DNA of 12,458 nucleotides from Rhodothermales bacterium (GTDB lineage: Bacteria; Bacteroidota; Rhodothermia; Rhodothermales; VXPQ01): the NCBI GenBank assembly GCA_028283985.1, contig JANQSQ010000301.1:1-12458 (forward strand). The letters run 5' to 3'. Position numbers and translations under genes: made by a program. Shown piece after piece: positions 1 to 5,946 of this stretch; positions within the stretch are counted from its first letter, which is position 1, and every line of letters begins with the position of its first letter. The notes under the pieces are model-generated. The model was not told the origin of the DNA. It was given only the letters and a program-made list of their open reading frames with translations, and did no database searches.

Positions 1-172
1 AATGAGGAATGACGCGGCCAGCGTGCCCCTCTCTGCCTCCCGAAGGGCGCTTCACGACCACGACGACCTGAATCCCCAATGTTTCCCTTTAATTTCAACG
101 ATGCAATTATAATATCGTTTACGCACGAACGTGAAGCGCTGAACGAAGTGGACTTGATTAGAGTATCCTTAA
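1..172 (-). repeat. Dispersed repeat, copy A
   Basis: Read on the minus strand, this stretch starts with TTAAGGATACTCTAATC (172 to 156) and ends with CATTCCTCATT at position 1. It aligns along its length with 12057-12216 on the plus strand. The last 56 nt match at about 51 of 56 positions by eye, including the shared core GCGCCCTTCGGGAGGC. The middle is more diverged, with shared blocks such as CATCGTTGAAAT. The inner edge overlaps the stop codon of the aldo/keto reductase gene. The copy runs off the left edge of the window, so its outer end is not visible. It contains no gene. Confidence 0.75.
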
Positions 173-1140
173 TGTGACCACACTGTGGGTTCCCGGTCCC
201 AGCGATGCGCCCGGAGTGCGTCGAGAAGATCGGCGTCGAGGGCGCCCTTGTCGCTCGCGGCGATATTGGCCTCGACGTGGCGGAGCTTTCTCATGCCGGG
301 GATAATGGTCGATACGGCGTTGTGCGAAAGAATGAACCGCAACGCCATTTCCGGCAGGTTCATACCTTCAGGCAGTATCGTTTTCAGTGCTTCGGCGCGC
401 TCGACGGTCCGGGCCAGATTCTCCGGGCCGAAGTAAATGTTGCGCCAATCGCCTTCCGGCCAGATGGCGTCTTTGGTGAGATTTCCTGTCAATCCGCCCT
501 CGTCGAAGGGGACCCGGGCAATGACGGCGACATCCATTTCCATACAGGCCGCGAACAATTCGTCTTCGGGCGCCTGATCGAAGATGTTATAGATGACTTG
601 TACGGCGTCCACCAGGCCGCTCCGGACAGCTTTTACCCCGTTCCAGGGTTCCCACCGGTTCAGGCTGATACCTATTCCCCGGATAAGGCCCTGTCGCCGG
701 AAGTCCTCCAGCGTGCCGATCCACCTGTCGTCGTCGAGCCAGTCGTCTTCCCATACGTGGAGTTGCATCAGATCGATATGGGCGAGCCGCGTATTTTCGA
801 GGCTTTGCTCGATAGACGTCTTCACATAGTCGGGCGGAAATACTTCGTCCAGCGTGTATCCCCGCCGGCTGGGCCACTGGCGATTCTTCGGCGGCACTTT
901 GGAAGCCGTGTACAGGGTTTTATCCGGATGTGCCGCTACCAGCTTCGCCAGCAACTGCTCACTGTGCCCTTCTCCATAAGCCAGCGCCGTGTCGAAGAAA
1001 GTGCATCCCAACGCAACGGCCCGGTTCATGGAGTGCATGGATTCGGTATCATCGGAATCCGGCCATTCTCCCATGCCCCACATTCCGTATCCGATGTCAC
1101 TGACTTTCCAGTCGAGGCGTCCAAAACGACGATAATTCAT
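169..1140 (-). CDS. Aldo/keto reductase
   Basis: A 323-residue NAD(P)H-dependent oxidoreductase of the aldo/keto reductase superfamily, a cytosolic TIM-barrel enzyme that reduces carbonyl groups; the substrate cannot be told from sequence. The N-terminus has the family pattern (YRRFGRLDWKVSDIGYG). The expected catalytic tetrad is visible: Asp50 and Tyr55 in FFDTALAYGEGHSE, Lys81 in TASKVPP, and His128 in DLMQLHVW. The C-terminal cofactor-binding segment is STIIPGMRKLRHVEANIAA (about 277-295). Length is normal for the family. The ATG at 1140 has no clear Shine-Dalgarno, like most genes here. It is transcribed away from purQ. Its stop codon TAA (171-169) lies inside the edge motif of repeat copy A, so the extreme C-terminus may have been set by the repeat. 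The family call is secure; the physiological role is unknown. Confidence 0.93.
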   Translation of the reverse strand: MNYRRFGRLDWKVSDIGYGMWGMGEWPDSDDTESMHSMNRAVALGCTFFDTALAYGEGHSEQLLAKLVAAHPDKTLYTASKVPPKNRQWPSRRGYTLDEVFPPDYVKTSIEQSLENTRLAHIDLMQLHVWEDDWLDDDRWIGTLEDFRRQGLIRGIGISLNRWEPWNGVKAVRSGLVDAVQVIYNIFDQAPEDELFAACMEMDVAVIARVPFDEGGLTGNLTKDAIWPEGDWRNIYFGPENLARTVERAEALKTILPEGMNLPEMALRFILSHNAVSTIIPGMRKLRHVEANIAASDKGALDADLLDALRAHRWDREPTVWSH

Positions 1141-1364
1141 ATGCGGTTCTTGCTTGTTTGCGCGTAAGGTGCTGCGTGCAGCACGCGGGCTTTAGTATAT
1201 TGTAACCTTAACACGGCATTCCCGTTCGGCATGGATGTTTTCCTGCGCCTGTATTCGGCAGATATTCGAACGCCCTGCCGGATATTCGTTCCCCGTTGCG
1301 ATTTGTCGTGACACGCGCGCATTGCCGATGGGCCATTTTTCGTAAAATCTTTTCCGGATTCTCC
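1141..1364. promoter_or_regulatory. Divergent intergenic region with a palindrome
   Basis: This 224-bp gap separates the divergent aldo/keto reductase and purQ genes and should hold both promoters. At 1169-1184 there is a perfect dyad: GTGCTGC, 2-nt centre, GCAGCAC. It is followed by the A/T-rich TTTAGTATATTG (1191-1202), which could be a -10 region, but no convincing -35/-10 pair is seen. The dyad could be an operator or an RNA hairpin. An open frame runs from 1296 into purQ, but the homology to PurQ begins only at the ATG at 1365. Confidence 0.35.
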
Positions 1365-2072
1365 ATGGCCGTTCGATTCGGCGTTATCGTTTTTCCGGGG
1401 TCCAATTGCGATCATGATGCCTATCATGCCGCGAAGCATGTGTTCGGACAGGGGGTTCGCTTTATCTGGCACAAGGAAAGCAGCGTTGGCGATGTGGATG
1501 TGGTCATTCTGCCCGGCGGTTTTTCGTACGGGGATTACCTGCGCTCCGGAGCCATTGCCCGATTTTCTCCGGTCATGCAGGATGTGGCGCGGTTCGCCGC
1601 GAACGGAGGACTGGTGTTCGGTATATGCAACGGATTCCAGATGCTCTGCGAGATGGGTCTGCTGCCGGGTGTTCTTATGCGAAACGCTTCGCTTCGCTTC
1701 GTATGCAAGCAGGTGCACTTGCTGGTCGAAAATGCCCGTACGCCGTATACCACCTGCCTGAAGGAGGGGCAGGTCGTCCGTATCCCGATTTCGCATGGCG
1801 AGGGAAATTATTTCGCCTCGGACGAGGTGCTGGACCGGCTTGAGAGCGAGGGGCGGATCGTGTTCCGGTATTGCGACGAAGCAGGGCGACTTGCGCCGGA
1901 GGCGAATCCGAACGGGTCGGCCCGGCACATTGCAGGCATCGTGAACGAGGGGCGTAACGTGCTGGGCATGATGCCGCATCCCGATCGCTGTGCGGAAGGG
2001 ATGCTTGGAAGCGCTGACGGGAAGTACCTGTTCGAATCCATCATGGACCACATCGCGGCGGCGCCGGCATAG
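1365..2072 (+). CDS. purQ: Phosphoribosylformylglycinamidine synthase, glutaminase subunit PurQ
   Basis: A 235-residue class I glutamine amidotransferase. It releases ammonia from glutamine for the PurL synthetase subunit in step 4 of de novo purine synthesis (FGAR to FGAM), acting in the cytosol in a complex with PurL and PurS. Visible motifs are FGVIVFPGSNCDHDAY at the N-terminus, LPGGFSYGDYLRSGAIA (49-65), the nucleophile Cys88 in FGICNGFQML, and PHPDRCAE (204-211) with His205 near the C-terminus. In the usual PHPE motif the third triad residue is Glu; here that position is Asp207. The start at 1365 is chosen because PurQ homology begins at MAVRFGVIVFPGSN; an upstream in-frame start at 1296 would add 23 residues without homology. 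No Shine-Dalgarno is visible. purS and purL are not in the window. The rhomboid gene begins 5 nt after the stop, so the two are probably cotranscribed. Confidence 0.95.
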   Translation: MAVRFGVIVFPGSNCDHDAYHAAKHVFGQGVRFIWHKESSVGDVDVVILPGGFSYGDYLRSGAIARFSPVMQDVARFAANGGLVFGICNGFQMLCEMGLLPGVLMRNASLRFVCKQVHLLVENARTPYTTCLKEGQVVRIPISHGEGNYFASDEVLDRLESEGRIVFRYCDEAGRLAPEANPNGSARHIAGIVNEGRNVLGMMPHPDRCAEGMLGSADGKYLFESIMDHIAAAPA

Positions 2073-2077
2073 CACGC

Positions 2078-2710
2078 ATGTCCGCTCTTTTCGATTCGCC
2101 GGTTACGCTGTTTCTGCTTGTCGCCATCCTGCTGACGAGCGGCTATACGCTATTCTTTGATCGTTCCCTCATGGATCGCCTGGCGTTCAGGCCGTATCTG
2201 GTGCTGCGCCATCGACAATACGCCCGGCTTATCACGGCAGGGTTCGTGCATGTGAGCGGGGCGCATCTGCTGTTCAATATGATCACGCTGTACTTCTTCG
2301 GCCCCGAGATGGAGTATGTGTTGGGTCCGGGTTCTTTTCTGGTGCTGTACTTCGGATCCGAACTGGCGGCGCACGGGCTTTCGCTGGCGTTGCACAGGCG
2401 TTCTGTCACGTACGCGGCGGTAGGCGCTTCCGGCGCGATCAGCGGCGTACTGTTCGGCTACTGTCTGTTTGCGCCGCTCAATCCCATCTACATTTTCTTT
2501 GTACCGGTAGGTATTCCCGCAGCGCTCTTTGCGGTGGGATATGTCGTGGTCTCGATGTATGCGATGCGGCGTTCGCATGGCGGTGCAGGGGGCGGCATTG
2601 CGCACGAGGCGCATCTCGGCGGTGCTTTAGGCGGGCTGATGCTCACGATCTTGCTGGAGCCGCGGGCAGTGGAGGTGTTTCTGCAGCAGTTGGGGATGAT
2701 CGGAGGGTAG
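2078..2710 (+). CDS. Rhomboid-family intramembrane serine protease
   Basis: A 210-residue polytopic membrane protein of the rhomboid family, which cleaves transmembrane substrates within the bilayer. The catalytic serine is Ser118 in VGASGAISGVLFGY (the GxSG motif). The catalytic histidine is His179 in AHEAHLGGALGGL, the usual HxxHLGG helix. His63 and Asn67 in GAHLLFNM match the conserved HxxxN oxyanion-site pair. Hydrophobic segments can be read at about 8-27, 52-73, 83-106, 115-133, 138-161 and 179-193, consistent with the six-helix bacterial core. There is no extra cytoplasmic or zinc-binding domain. It starts 5 nt after the purQ stop, suggesting translational coupling. Its substrate is unknown. 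The call is firm from the motifs. Confidence 0.93.
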   Translation: MSALFDSPVTLFLLVAILLTSGYTLFFDRSLMDRLAFRPYLVLRHRQYARLITAGFVHVSGAHLLFNMITLYFFGPEMEYVLGPGSFLVLYFGSELAAHGLSLALHRRSVTYAAVGASGAISGVLFGYCLFAPLNPIYIFFVPVGIPAALFAVGYVVVSMYAMRRSHGGAGGGIAHEAHLGGALGGLMLTILLEPRAVEVFLQQLGMIGG

Positions 2711-3060
2711 AGAACGTTCCGGCGCGCTGATCCATAGCTCCGGCGTGATGTGTATGCAACGTAAACATGCGGCGCGGCGCCTGCATGTTCGCGGTCGTCC
2801 ATTGGCTCGTTTTGTGAAAATATCCGATTCCATGTTTTGCTTTACGGTTTGAGTGCTTCGAATTACATCCGTTATTTCCGGGACTATATAGAGGGGTATC
2901 TTTCCAGTATTTCAAAAAATATCCGTTATTGTTTGCTTTATTCATCACTATGTCCTACCTTATCTTTACCTCATGCGCTGGAGTCCTCGTCCGGCCCGGT
3001 TGTTTCCTTACTGTTTTATACGGGCCGCGGGGTATCAGTCGCGCTTTAGTGGGCACCGGG
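2711..3060. other. Intergenic region without a convincing gene
   Basis: About 350 nt after the rhomboid gene. A hairpin at 2764-2789 and an intrinsic terminator starting at 3061 are listed separately. The middle (about 2840-2960) is A/T-richer than its surroundings. Short open frames up to about 80 codons are present, but none has a credible start context or recognisable sequence. It may be an untranslated tail of the purQ-rhomboid transcript or contain a small RNA ending at the 3061-3093 terminator. Confidence 0.5.
2764..2789 (+). other. Strong hairpin after the rhomboid gene
   Basis: AACATGC (2764-2770) pairs with GCATGTT (2783-2789). It continues inward as GGCG with CGCC, a bulged T and a 3-nt loop, giving 11 base pairs. 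No T-tract follows, so it is not a classical intrinsic terminator. It may stabilise the 3' end of the purQ-rhomboid mRNA. Confidence 0.45.
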
Positions 3061-3093
3061 AGCCCGGTCTGCATGTCAGGCCGGGCTTTTCGT
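3061..3093 (+). terminator. Intrinsic terminator
   Basis: AGCCCGGTCTG (3061-3071) pairs with CAGGCCGGGCT (3077-3087) around a 5-nt loop, with one T-G wobble. It is followed by TTTCGTTTT. The nearest upstream plus-strand gene ends about 350 nt earlier, so it ends either a long 3' untranslated tail or an unannotated short transcript. It also insulates the following cassette from purQ-rhomboid transcription. Confidence 0.7.
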
Positions 3094-3164
3094 TTTGCTC
3101 AGGTGGAATTTCTCGAAAAATGTCCGGAGGAACAGAGTCTGCATTGCAGGATCCGATCGAAGAT

Positions 3165-3188
3165 CCCGCCCGTTTAAGATGAGGCGGG
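3165..3188 (+). other. Leader hairpin upstream of the ATPase cassette
   Basis: CCCGCC (3165-3170) and GGCGGG (3183-3188) form a 6-bp stem with a 12-nt loop, about 100 nt before the ATPase start. It lies in what is probably the cassette's leader. No clear promoter was recognised between 3094 and 3289. Confidence 0.3.
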
Positions 3189-3250
3189 GTGAGTAAAGAT
3201 CAACGCGACTGACTGGATGTGTATGCTTAGACGAGGCCAATGCAGGCGTG

Positions 3251-3297
3251 AAAGGAGGGGGCATACTATGGAATCGGAGGGGGAAAATCATGAGTAG
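3251..3297 (+). promoter_or_regulatory. Strong Shine-Dalgarno with 9-codon mini-ORF overlapping the ATPase start
   Basis: AAAGGAGGGGG (3251-3261) stands 9 nt (counted from GGAGG) before an ATG at 3268. That ATG opens MESEGENHE and stops with TAG at 3295-3297. The ATPase ATG (3290) lies inside this mini-ORF, and a second purine-rich tract, GGAGGGGG (3277-3284 region), serves it. The arrangement fits a leader peptide translationally coupled to the ATPase. It could also be chance: the first Shine-Dalgarno may simply feed ribosomes into the region. An in-frame GTG at 3248 is a less likely ATPase start because it precedes the strong Shine-Dalgarno. Confidence 0.45.
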
Positions 3298-4441
3298 CGA
3301 TTTGAAGATCAGGAAACTGCGTCTGCGCAATTGGAAGAATTTCGCCGATGTGGATGTCTCCATAAAAGATCGCGTTTTTCTTGTTGGGCCTAACGCGTCC
3401 GGGAAATCCAATTTTCTTGATGTTTTTCGATTTCTGCGTGATCTCGCCCTGGCGGGTGGAGGGTTTCAAGAGGCCGTTCGTCGCCGCGGCGGAGTGAGCG
3501 CCATCCGGTGTCTGGCGGCGCGGCGCCATCCCGACATTGAAGTTTGTGTCGATCTGACGGATGAAAAGGCAGAGGTCGTATGGACGTATGAACTGGTTTT
3601 TTACCAGGACAATCAACGCAGACCTTTTATTCGCGGGGAGCGTGTACTGCGGAACGGGGAGTTACAGGTTAATCGCCCCAATGCGGAGGACAAGGACGAC
3701 CCTGCCCGCTTGACACAAACCTACCTTGAGCAAGTGAACGTCAATAAATCCTTTCGATCTATTGCCGAATTTTTCACTGCTATCCGATATTTGCACATCG
3801 TTCCGCAACTGGTGCGCGATCCGGATCGTTCGGTGGGCCGGATAAACGATCCTTTCGGCGGCGATTTTCTGGAACAGGTGGCAAAGACGCCTGAACGGAC
3901 GCGCAATTCGAGGCTCAGACGCATCCAAAAAGCGCTTCAACTGGCGGTTCCTCAACTCGAAGAGATTGATCTGCACCGCGATGCTCGCGGCACGCCGCAC
4001 CTTCGAGGAAAGTATCAGCACTGGCGTGCGCAAGGGGCCTGGCAGACGGAAGAACAATTCTCGGATGGGACCTTGCGACTCATGGGGCTTCTTTGGGCTG
4101 TTATGGAAACAGGGGGTGCATTGCTTCTGGAAGAGCCGGAGCTTTCGCTTCACACCGAGATCGTACGTGTCTTGCCTCAAATGCTGGCCCGGGTTCAGCG
4201 GAGAAATCACAGGCAGGTATTACTGAGTACGCATTCGCCGGAATTGTTGCAAGATGAGGGAATTGGGCTTGACGAAACGTTGCTCATTGCTCCCCAACCG
4301 GCTGGCGCTACGGTCACTTCAGCCGCATCGCGTTTCGAGATTCGCCAGTTGATAGAGGCGGGGTTCTCGCTTGCGGATGCGGTTATTCCCCAAACCCGGC
4401 CTGACCGAGCCGATCAGTTGGCCCTGTTTGGAGATTTGTGA
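3290..4441 (+). CDS. ABC/OLD-like AAA ATPase of a two-gene defence-type cassette
   Basis: A 383-residue SMC/ABC-type ATPase (AAA_21/OLD-like group). The N-terminus, IRKLRLRNWKNFADVDV, is typical of RecF/OLD-like heads. Walker A is GPNASGKS (33-40). An ABC signature-like segment FSDGTLRL lies at 257-264. Walker B is ALLLEEPELSLH (277-288) with the catalytic Glu pair. The H-loop is LLSTHSPELL (311-320). The middle (about 100-250) is family-specific, with no long coiled coil. There is no TOPRIM domain, which in single-protein OLD nucleases follows the ATPase; here the next gene appears to supply it. The start at 3290 is preferred because a Shine-Dalgarno lies just upstream. The stop overlaps the next start (GTGA). 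By family knowledge such ATPases act as sensors or regulators of a partner nuclease in systems like PARIS, AbiL and OLD. Defence function here is an inference. Confidence 0.85.
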   Translation: MSSDLKIRKLRLRNWKNFADVDVSIKDRVFLVGPNASGKSNFLDVFRFLRDLALAGGGFQEAVRRRGGVSAIRCLAARRHPDIEVCVDLTDEKAEVVWTYELVFYQDNQRRPFIRGERVLRNGELQVNRPNAEDKDDPARLTQTYLEQVNVNKSFRSIAEFFTAIRYLHIVPQLVRDPDRSVGRINDPFGGDFLEQVAKTPERTRNSRLRRIQKALQLAVPQLEEIDLHRDARGTPHLRGKYQHWRAQGAWQTEEQFSDGTLRLMGLLWAVMETGGALLLEEPELSLHTEIVRVLPQMLARVQRRNHRQVLLSTHSPELLQDEGIGLDETLLIAPQPAGATVTSAASRFEIRQLIEAGFSLADAVIPQTRPDRADQLALFGDL

Positions 4442-5064
4442 ACGTGTCCGTACCCGTTTCCATATCCGCAGCGGTCGAGGGCGCTGTCGACGAGGCGGTT
4501 GTGCGTAGACTTGTCGCTCATGCGGGTGGAAAATCCGGCGCCATATACGGCAAGAACGGCAAGCCCGCTTTGCGAAGCAAGATCGATGGCTATAACAATG
4601 CGGCTCGTCATGCAGCATGGGTGGTGCTTGTCGATCTTGACAACGATGCTGCCTGTGCTCCGGGGATGTACGATATCTGGGTGCCGGATCCGGCGCCTTA
4701 CCTTTGTTTTCGAATAGCCGTACGTGAAATCGAGGCTTGGCTCATGGCGGATGCGCAAACTCTTGCACGGTACTTGTCCGTGAAGCAGAGCGGGATATCC
4801 CGGGATCCCGAGAAATTACCCCGGCCGAAGGATGCCATGGTTAACCTGGCGCGTACTTCGAGGAGCAGGAGCATTTATAAGGATATGGTGCCGCGGGAGG
4901 GCAGCGGGCGTCGGGTGGGCCCGGCATACTCGTCCAGAATGACAGAGTATGTTGAACGGTACTGGAGACCTGATGTAGCAGCTGAACGTGCCGATAGTCT
5001 TCGACGAGCGATTCATTGTCTGCGCAGACTTGTACAGGGCCAAAAGGAAAGCATAAATGTATGA
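4438..5064 (+). CDS. TOPRIM-like / DUF4276-like protein, putative effector partner of the ATPase
   Basis: A 208-residue protein starting with GTG at 4438, which overlaps the ATPase stop by 4 nt (GTGA). Translation is therefore coupled and the two products probably work together. The visible pattern is that of TOPRIM-like folds: an early acidic motif VEGAVDE (13-19, Glu14 and Asp18/Glu19) on a predicted strand-turn-helix, then VVLVDLDND (62-70) with Asp66 and Asp68 as a DxD metal-binding pair. AVREIEAWLMAD (94-105) follows, a conserved-looking segment of DUF4276-type proteins. The C-terminal third is Arg-rich and helical, possibly nucleic-acid binding. In related pairs such as AriA/AriB of PARIS, the TOPRIM partner is the toxic nuclease released when the ATPase senses a phage product. 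The exact family is from memory of motifs and is not verified. A GTG at 4444 is an alternative start. Confidence 0.75.
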   Translation: MNVSVPVSISAAVEGAVDEAVVRRLVAHAGGKSGAIYGKNGKPALRSKIDGYNNAARHAAWVVLVDLDNDAACAPGMYDIWVPDPAPYLCFRIAVREIEAWLMADAQTLARYLSVKQSGISRDPEKLPRPKDAMVNLARTSRSRSIYKDMVPREGSGRRVGPAYSSRMTEYVERYWRPDVAAERADSLRRAIHCLRRLVQGQKESINV

Positions 5065-5202
5065 TTTCCGGGGTATGGAAAAGGTCGCCGCGATGGCTTG
5101 TTCATGGCCAGCGCTTCGATCCTCATTTTCTTTTTTCCACCACCTTTTTTCAGACGGTGTACACTTTGTTGAAAACTTGTGAAATAAAATTTCGTCAGGG
5201 TA
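5065..5202 (+). other. A/T-rich spacer after the cassette, possible UP element
   Basis: No gene is seen. T-tracts at about 5126-5136 and 5145-5150 follow a weak interrupted stem (GCG..GGC with GCC..CGC, near 5088-5114), so some termination of the cassette transcript is possible. A GTGTACAC palindrome lies at 5157-5164. The A/T tracts at 5165-5195, directly upstream of the -35 hexamer at 5203, resemble an UP element. Confidence 0.35.
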
Positions 5203-5231
5203 TTGACGCATCCGGAAAAGGCGCTTATAAT
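5203..5231 (+). promoter_or_regulatory. Near-perfect sigma70-type promoter
   Basis: TTGACG (5203-5208), a 17-nt spacer and TATAAT (5226-5231) form an almost consensus housekeeping promoter with A/T tracts upstream. Predicted transcription starts around 5237-5239. It faces no recognisable gene, only the hairpin-rich region ending at the 5743-5778 terminator. This promoter type is unlike the -33 TTTG / -7 TAnnTTTG form known in Bacteroidota. Confidence 0.65.
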
Positions 5232-5237
5232 GCATTC

Positions 5238-5778
5238 AGTGCCTTCGGGCACCGTTCCTTGAAGCGACTGAGTACTCTGGCTGCATGAGGCGCCCGTGCG
5301 TCCGTCCCCTTCACTTCGGTGCGGGGTATGCATAGGCTTGATGAAGCGGTTGACAAGGCCGGCTTTCCGGAGCGCAAGTACACGGTGAAACGGCGGCGGA
5401 AATGCCGACGTGGAGTGTGTAAGCGCGGCGAAGGAGGCCGGGGGAGTTGGCTGTGGAAAGTGTATGGATACAGGAAGAATGGGTAACCAGAAGGCCTGTG
5501 GCGCTTGAACCGTCTGCCCATGCGGTTCAGCTGTCCAGCAATCGGGAAACCGGTAGTCAGGCATGCGTCACCATGTCGGCGTCGGCACGGACTTCGGTCA
5601 GTGGCGGCGGCGCGGGAGTCAGGCCTCCCGAATACCGTTTTCGGAATGTTGCTTCGGCGATGCATCGGAAATGCGGGAGGCCGGTCGCGGATAGGAATAC
5701 CAGTGAACAGTATATTTGTGGGTTTACCCCACATCCAGGCAGAAAAAACGCCGGTTGTTATTACAGCCGGCGTTTTTT
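5238..5778 (+). ncRNA. Candidate long structured non-coding RNA of unknown class
   Basis: An approximately 540-nt transcript is predicted from the strong promoter to the strong terminator, with no convincing protein inside. Hairpins readable by eye include GTGCC-TTCG-GGCAC (5239-5252) at the very 5' end; CCCC..CAC-TTCG-GTG..GGGG (5306-5326); TTGAACCG with CGGTTCAG (5505-5530); ATCGG-GAAA-CCGGT (5541-5554, a GNRA loop); CAC-G-GAC-TTCG-GTC-A-GTG (5586-5603); CGGGAG with CTCCCG (5613-5630); TTGC-TTCG-GCGA (5649-5660); TGCAT with ATGC(G) (5661-5675); and TGTGGG with CCCACA (5717-5733). I found none of the hallmark sequences of RNase P RNA, tmRNA, SRP RNA or tRNA. Weak short frames exist (for example ATG at 5285, 16 codons, and at 5341, 15 codons). 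It follows the defence-type cassette by about 170 nt on the same strand and might be part of it. Alternatives are a leader or remnant of a mobile element such as a degraded group II intron, or a short-peptide transcript. Confidence 0.5.
5743..5778 (+). terminator. Strong, probably bidirectional intrinsic terminator
   Basis: AAAAAACGCCGGTTGT (5743-5758) pairs with ACAGCCGGCGTTTTTT (5763-5778) around a TATT loop: 16 base pairs with one G-T wobble. The A-tract and T-tract make it a terminator on both strands. It ends the candidate RNA on the plus strand and could stop minus-strand transcription coming from the right. Confidence 0.88.
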
Positions 5779-5840
5779 GTTGTTTTCGGGGCAATTTCAC
5801 TTCGTTTTTGCCCGTTTTACACTCATTTTGTGCTTTTTTG

Positions 5841-5863
5841 GCCGGAAATGAGTCATTTTTGGC
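5841..5863 (+). other. A/T-rich dyad with T-tract, possible backup terminator
   Basis: AAATGA-G-TCATTT (5846-5858) is a perfect dyad and extends as GCC with GGC through two G-T pairs. It is followed by TATTTTTG. It lies 60 nt past the main terminator and may back it up. The rest of 5779-5946 is A/T-rich with no gene seen. Confidence 0.3.
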
Positions 5864-5946
5864 TATTTTTGCACGAAAACTGAACATTATAGGGGGTAAT
5901 TATCCATTTTTCGCTCAAATCGGCTTTTTGGGGAGAGGTTTATAGA

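Noticed and set aside
205..1167. Long plus-strand open frame opposite the aldo/keto reductase
   Set aside because: It is the antisense shadow of a gene with complete catalytic motifs and resembles no family.
1137..2075. Long minus-strand open frame opposite purQ
   Set aside because: PurQ motifs on the plus strand are unmistakable; the antisense frame has no recognisable sequence.
2837..3182. Overlapping short plus-strand frames of 69-82 codons
   Set aside because: No Shine-Dalgarno or family features, and two of them cross the terminator hairpin at 3061-3087.
5296..5530. Possible group II intron, from a GTGCG at 5296-5300 resembling an intron 5' end
   Set aside because: No domain V signature and no reverse transcriptase were found; the pentamer alone is too weak. 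A degraded intron is kept only as an alternative for the candidate RNA.
5238..5778. RNase P RNA, tmRNA or SRP RNA
   Set aside because: Checked by eye for their conserved core sequences on both strands; none was seen.
5225..5945. Open frames of 130-220 codons on both strands (minus 5225-5887, plus 5447-5851 and 5505-5945)
   Set aside because: They all read through the strong terminator hairpin at 5743-5778, have no ribosome site or recognisable domain, and overlap each other. The plus frame at 5447 was considered longest because GAAGGAGG lies upstream, but its sequence matches nothing I know.
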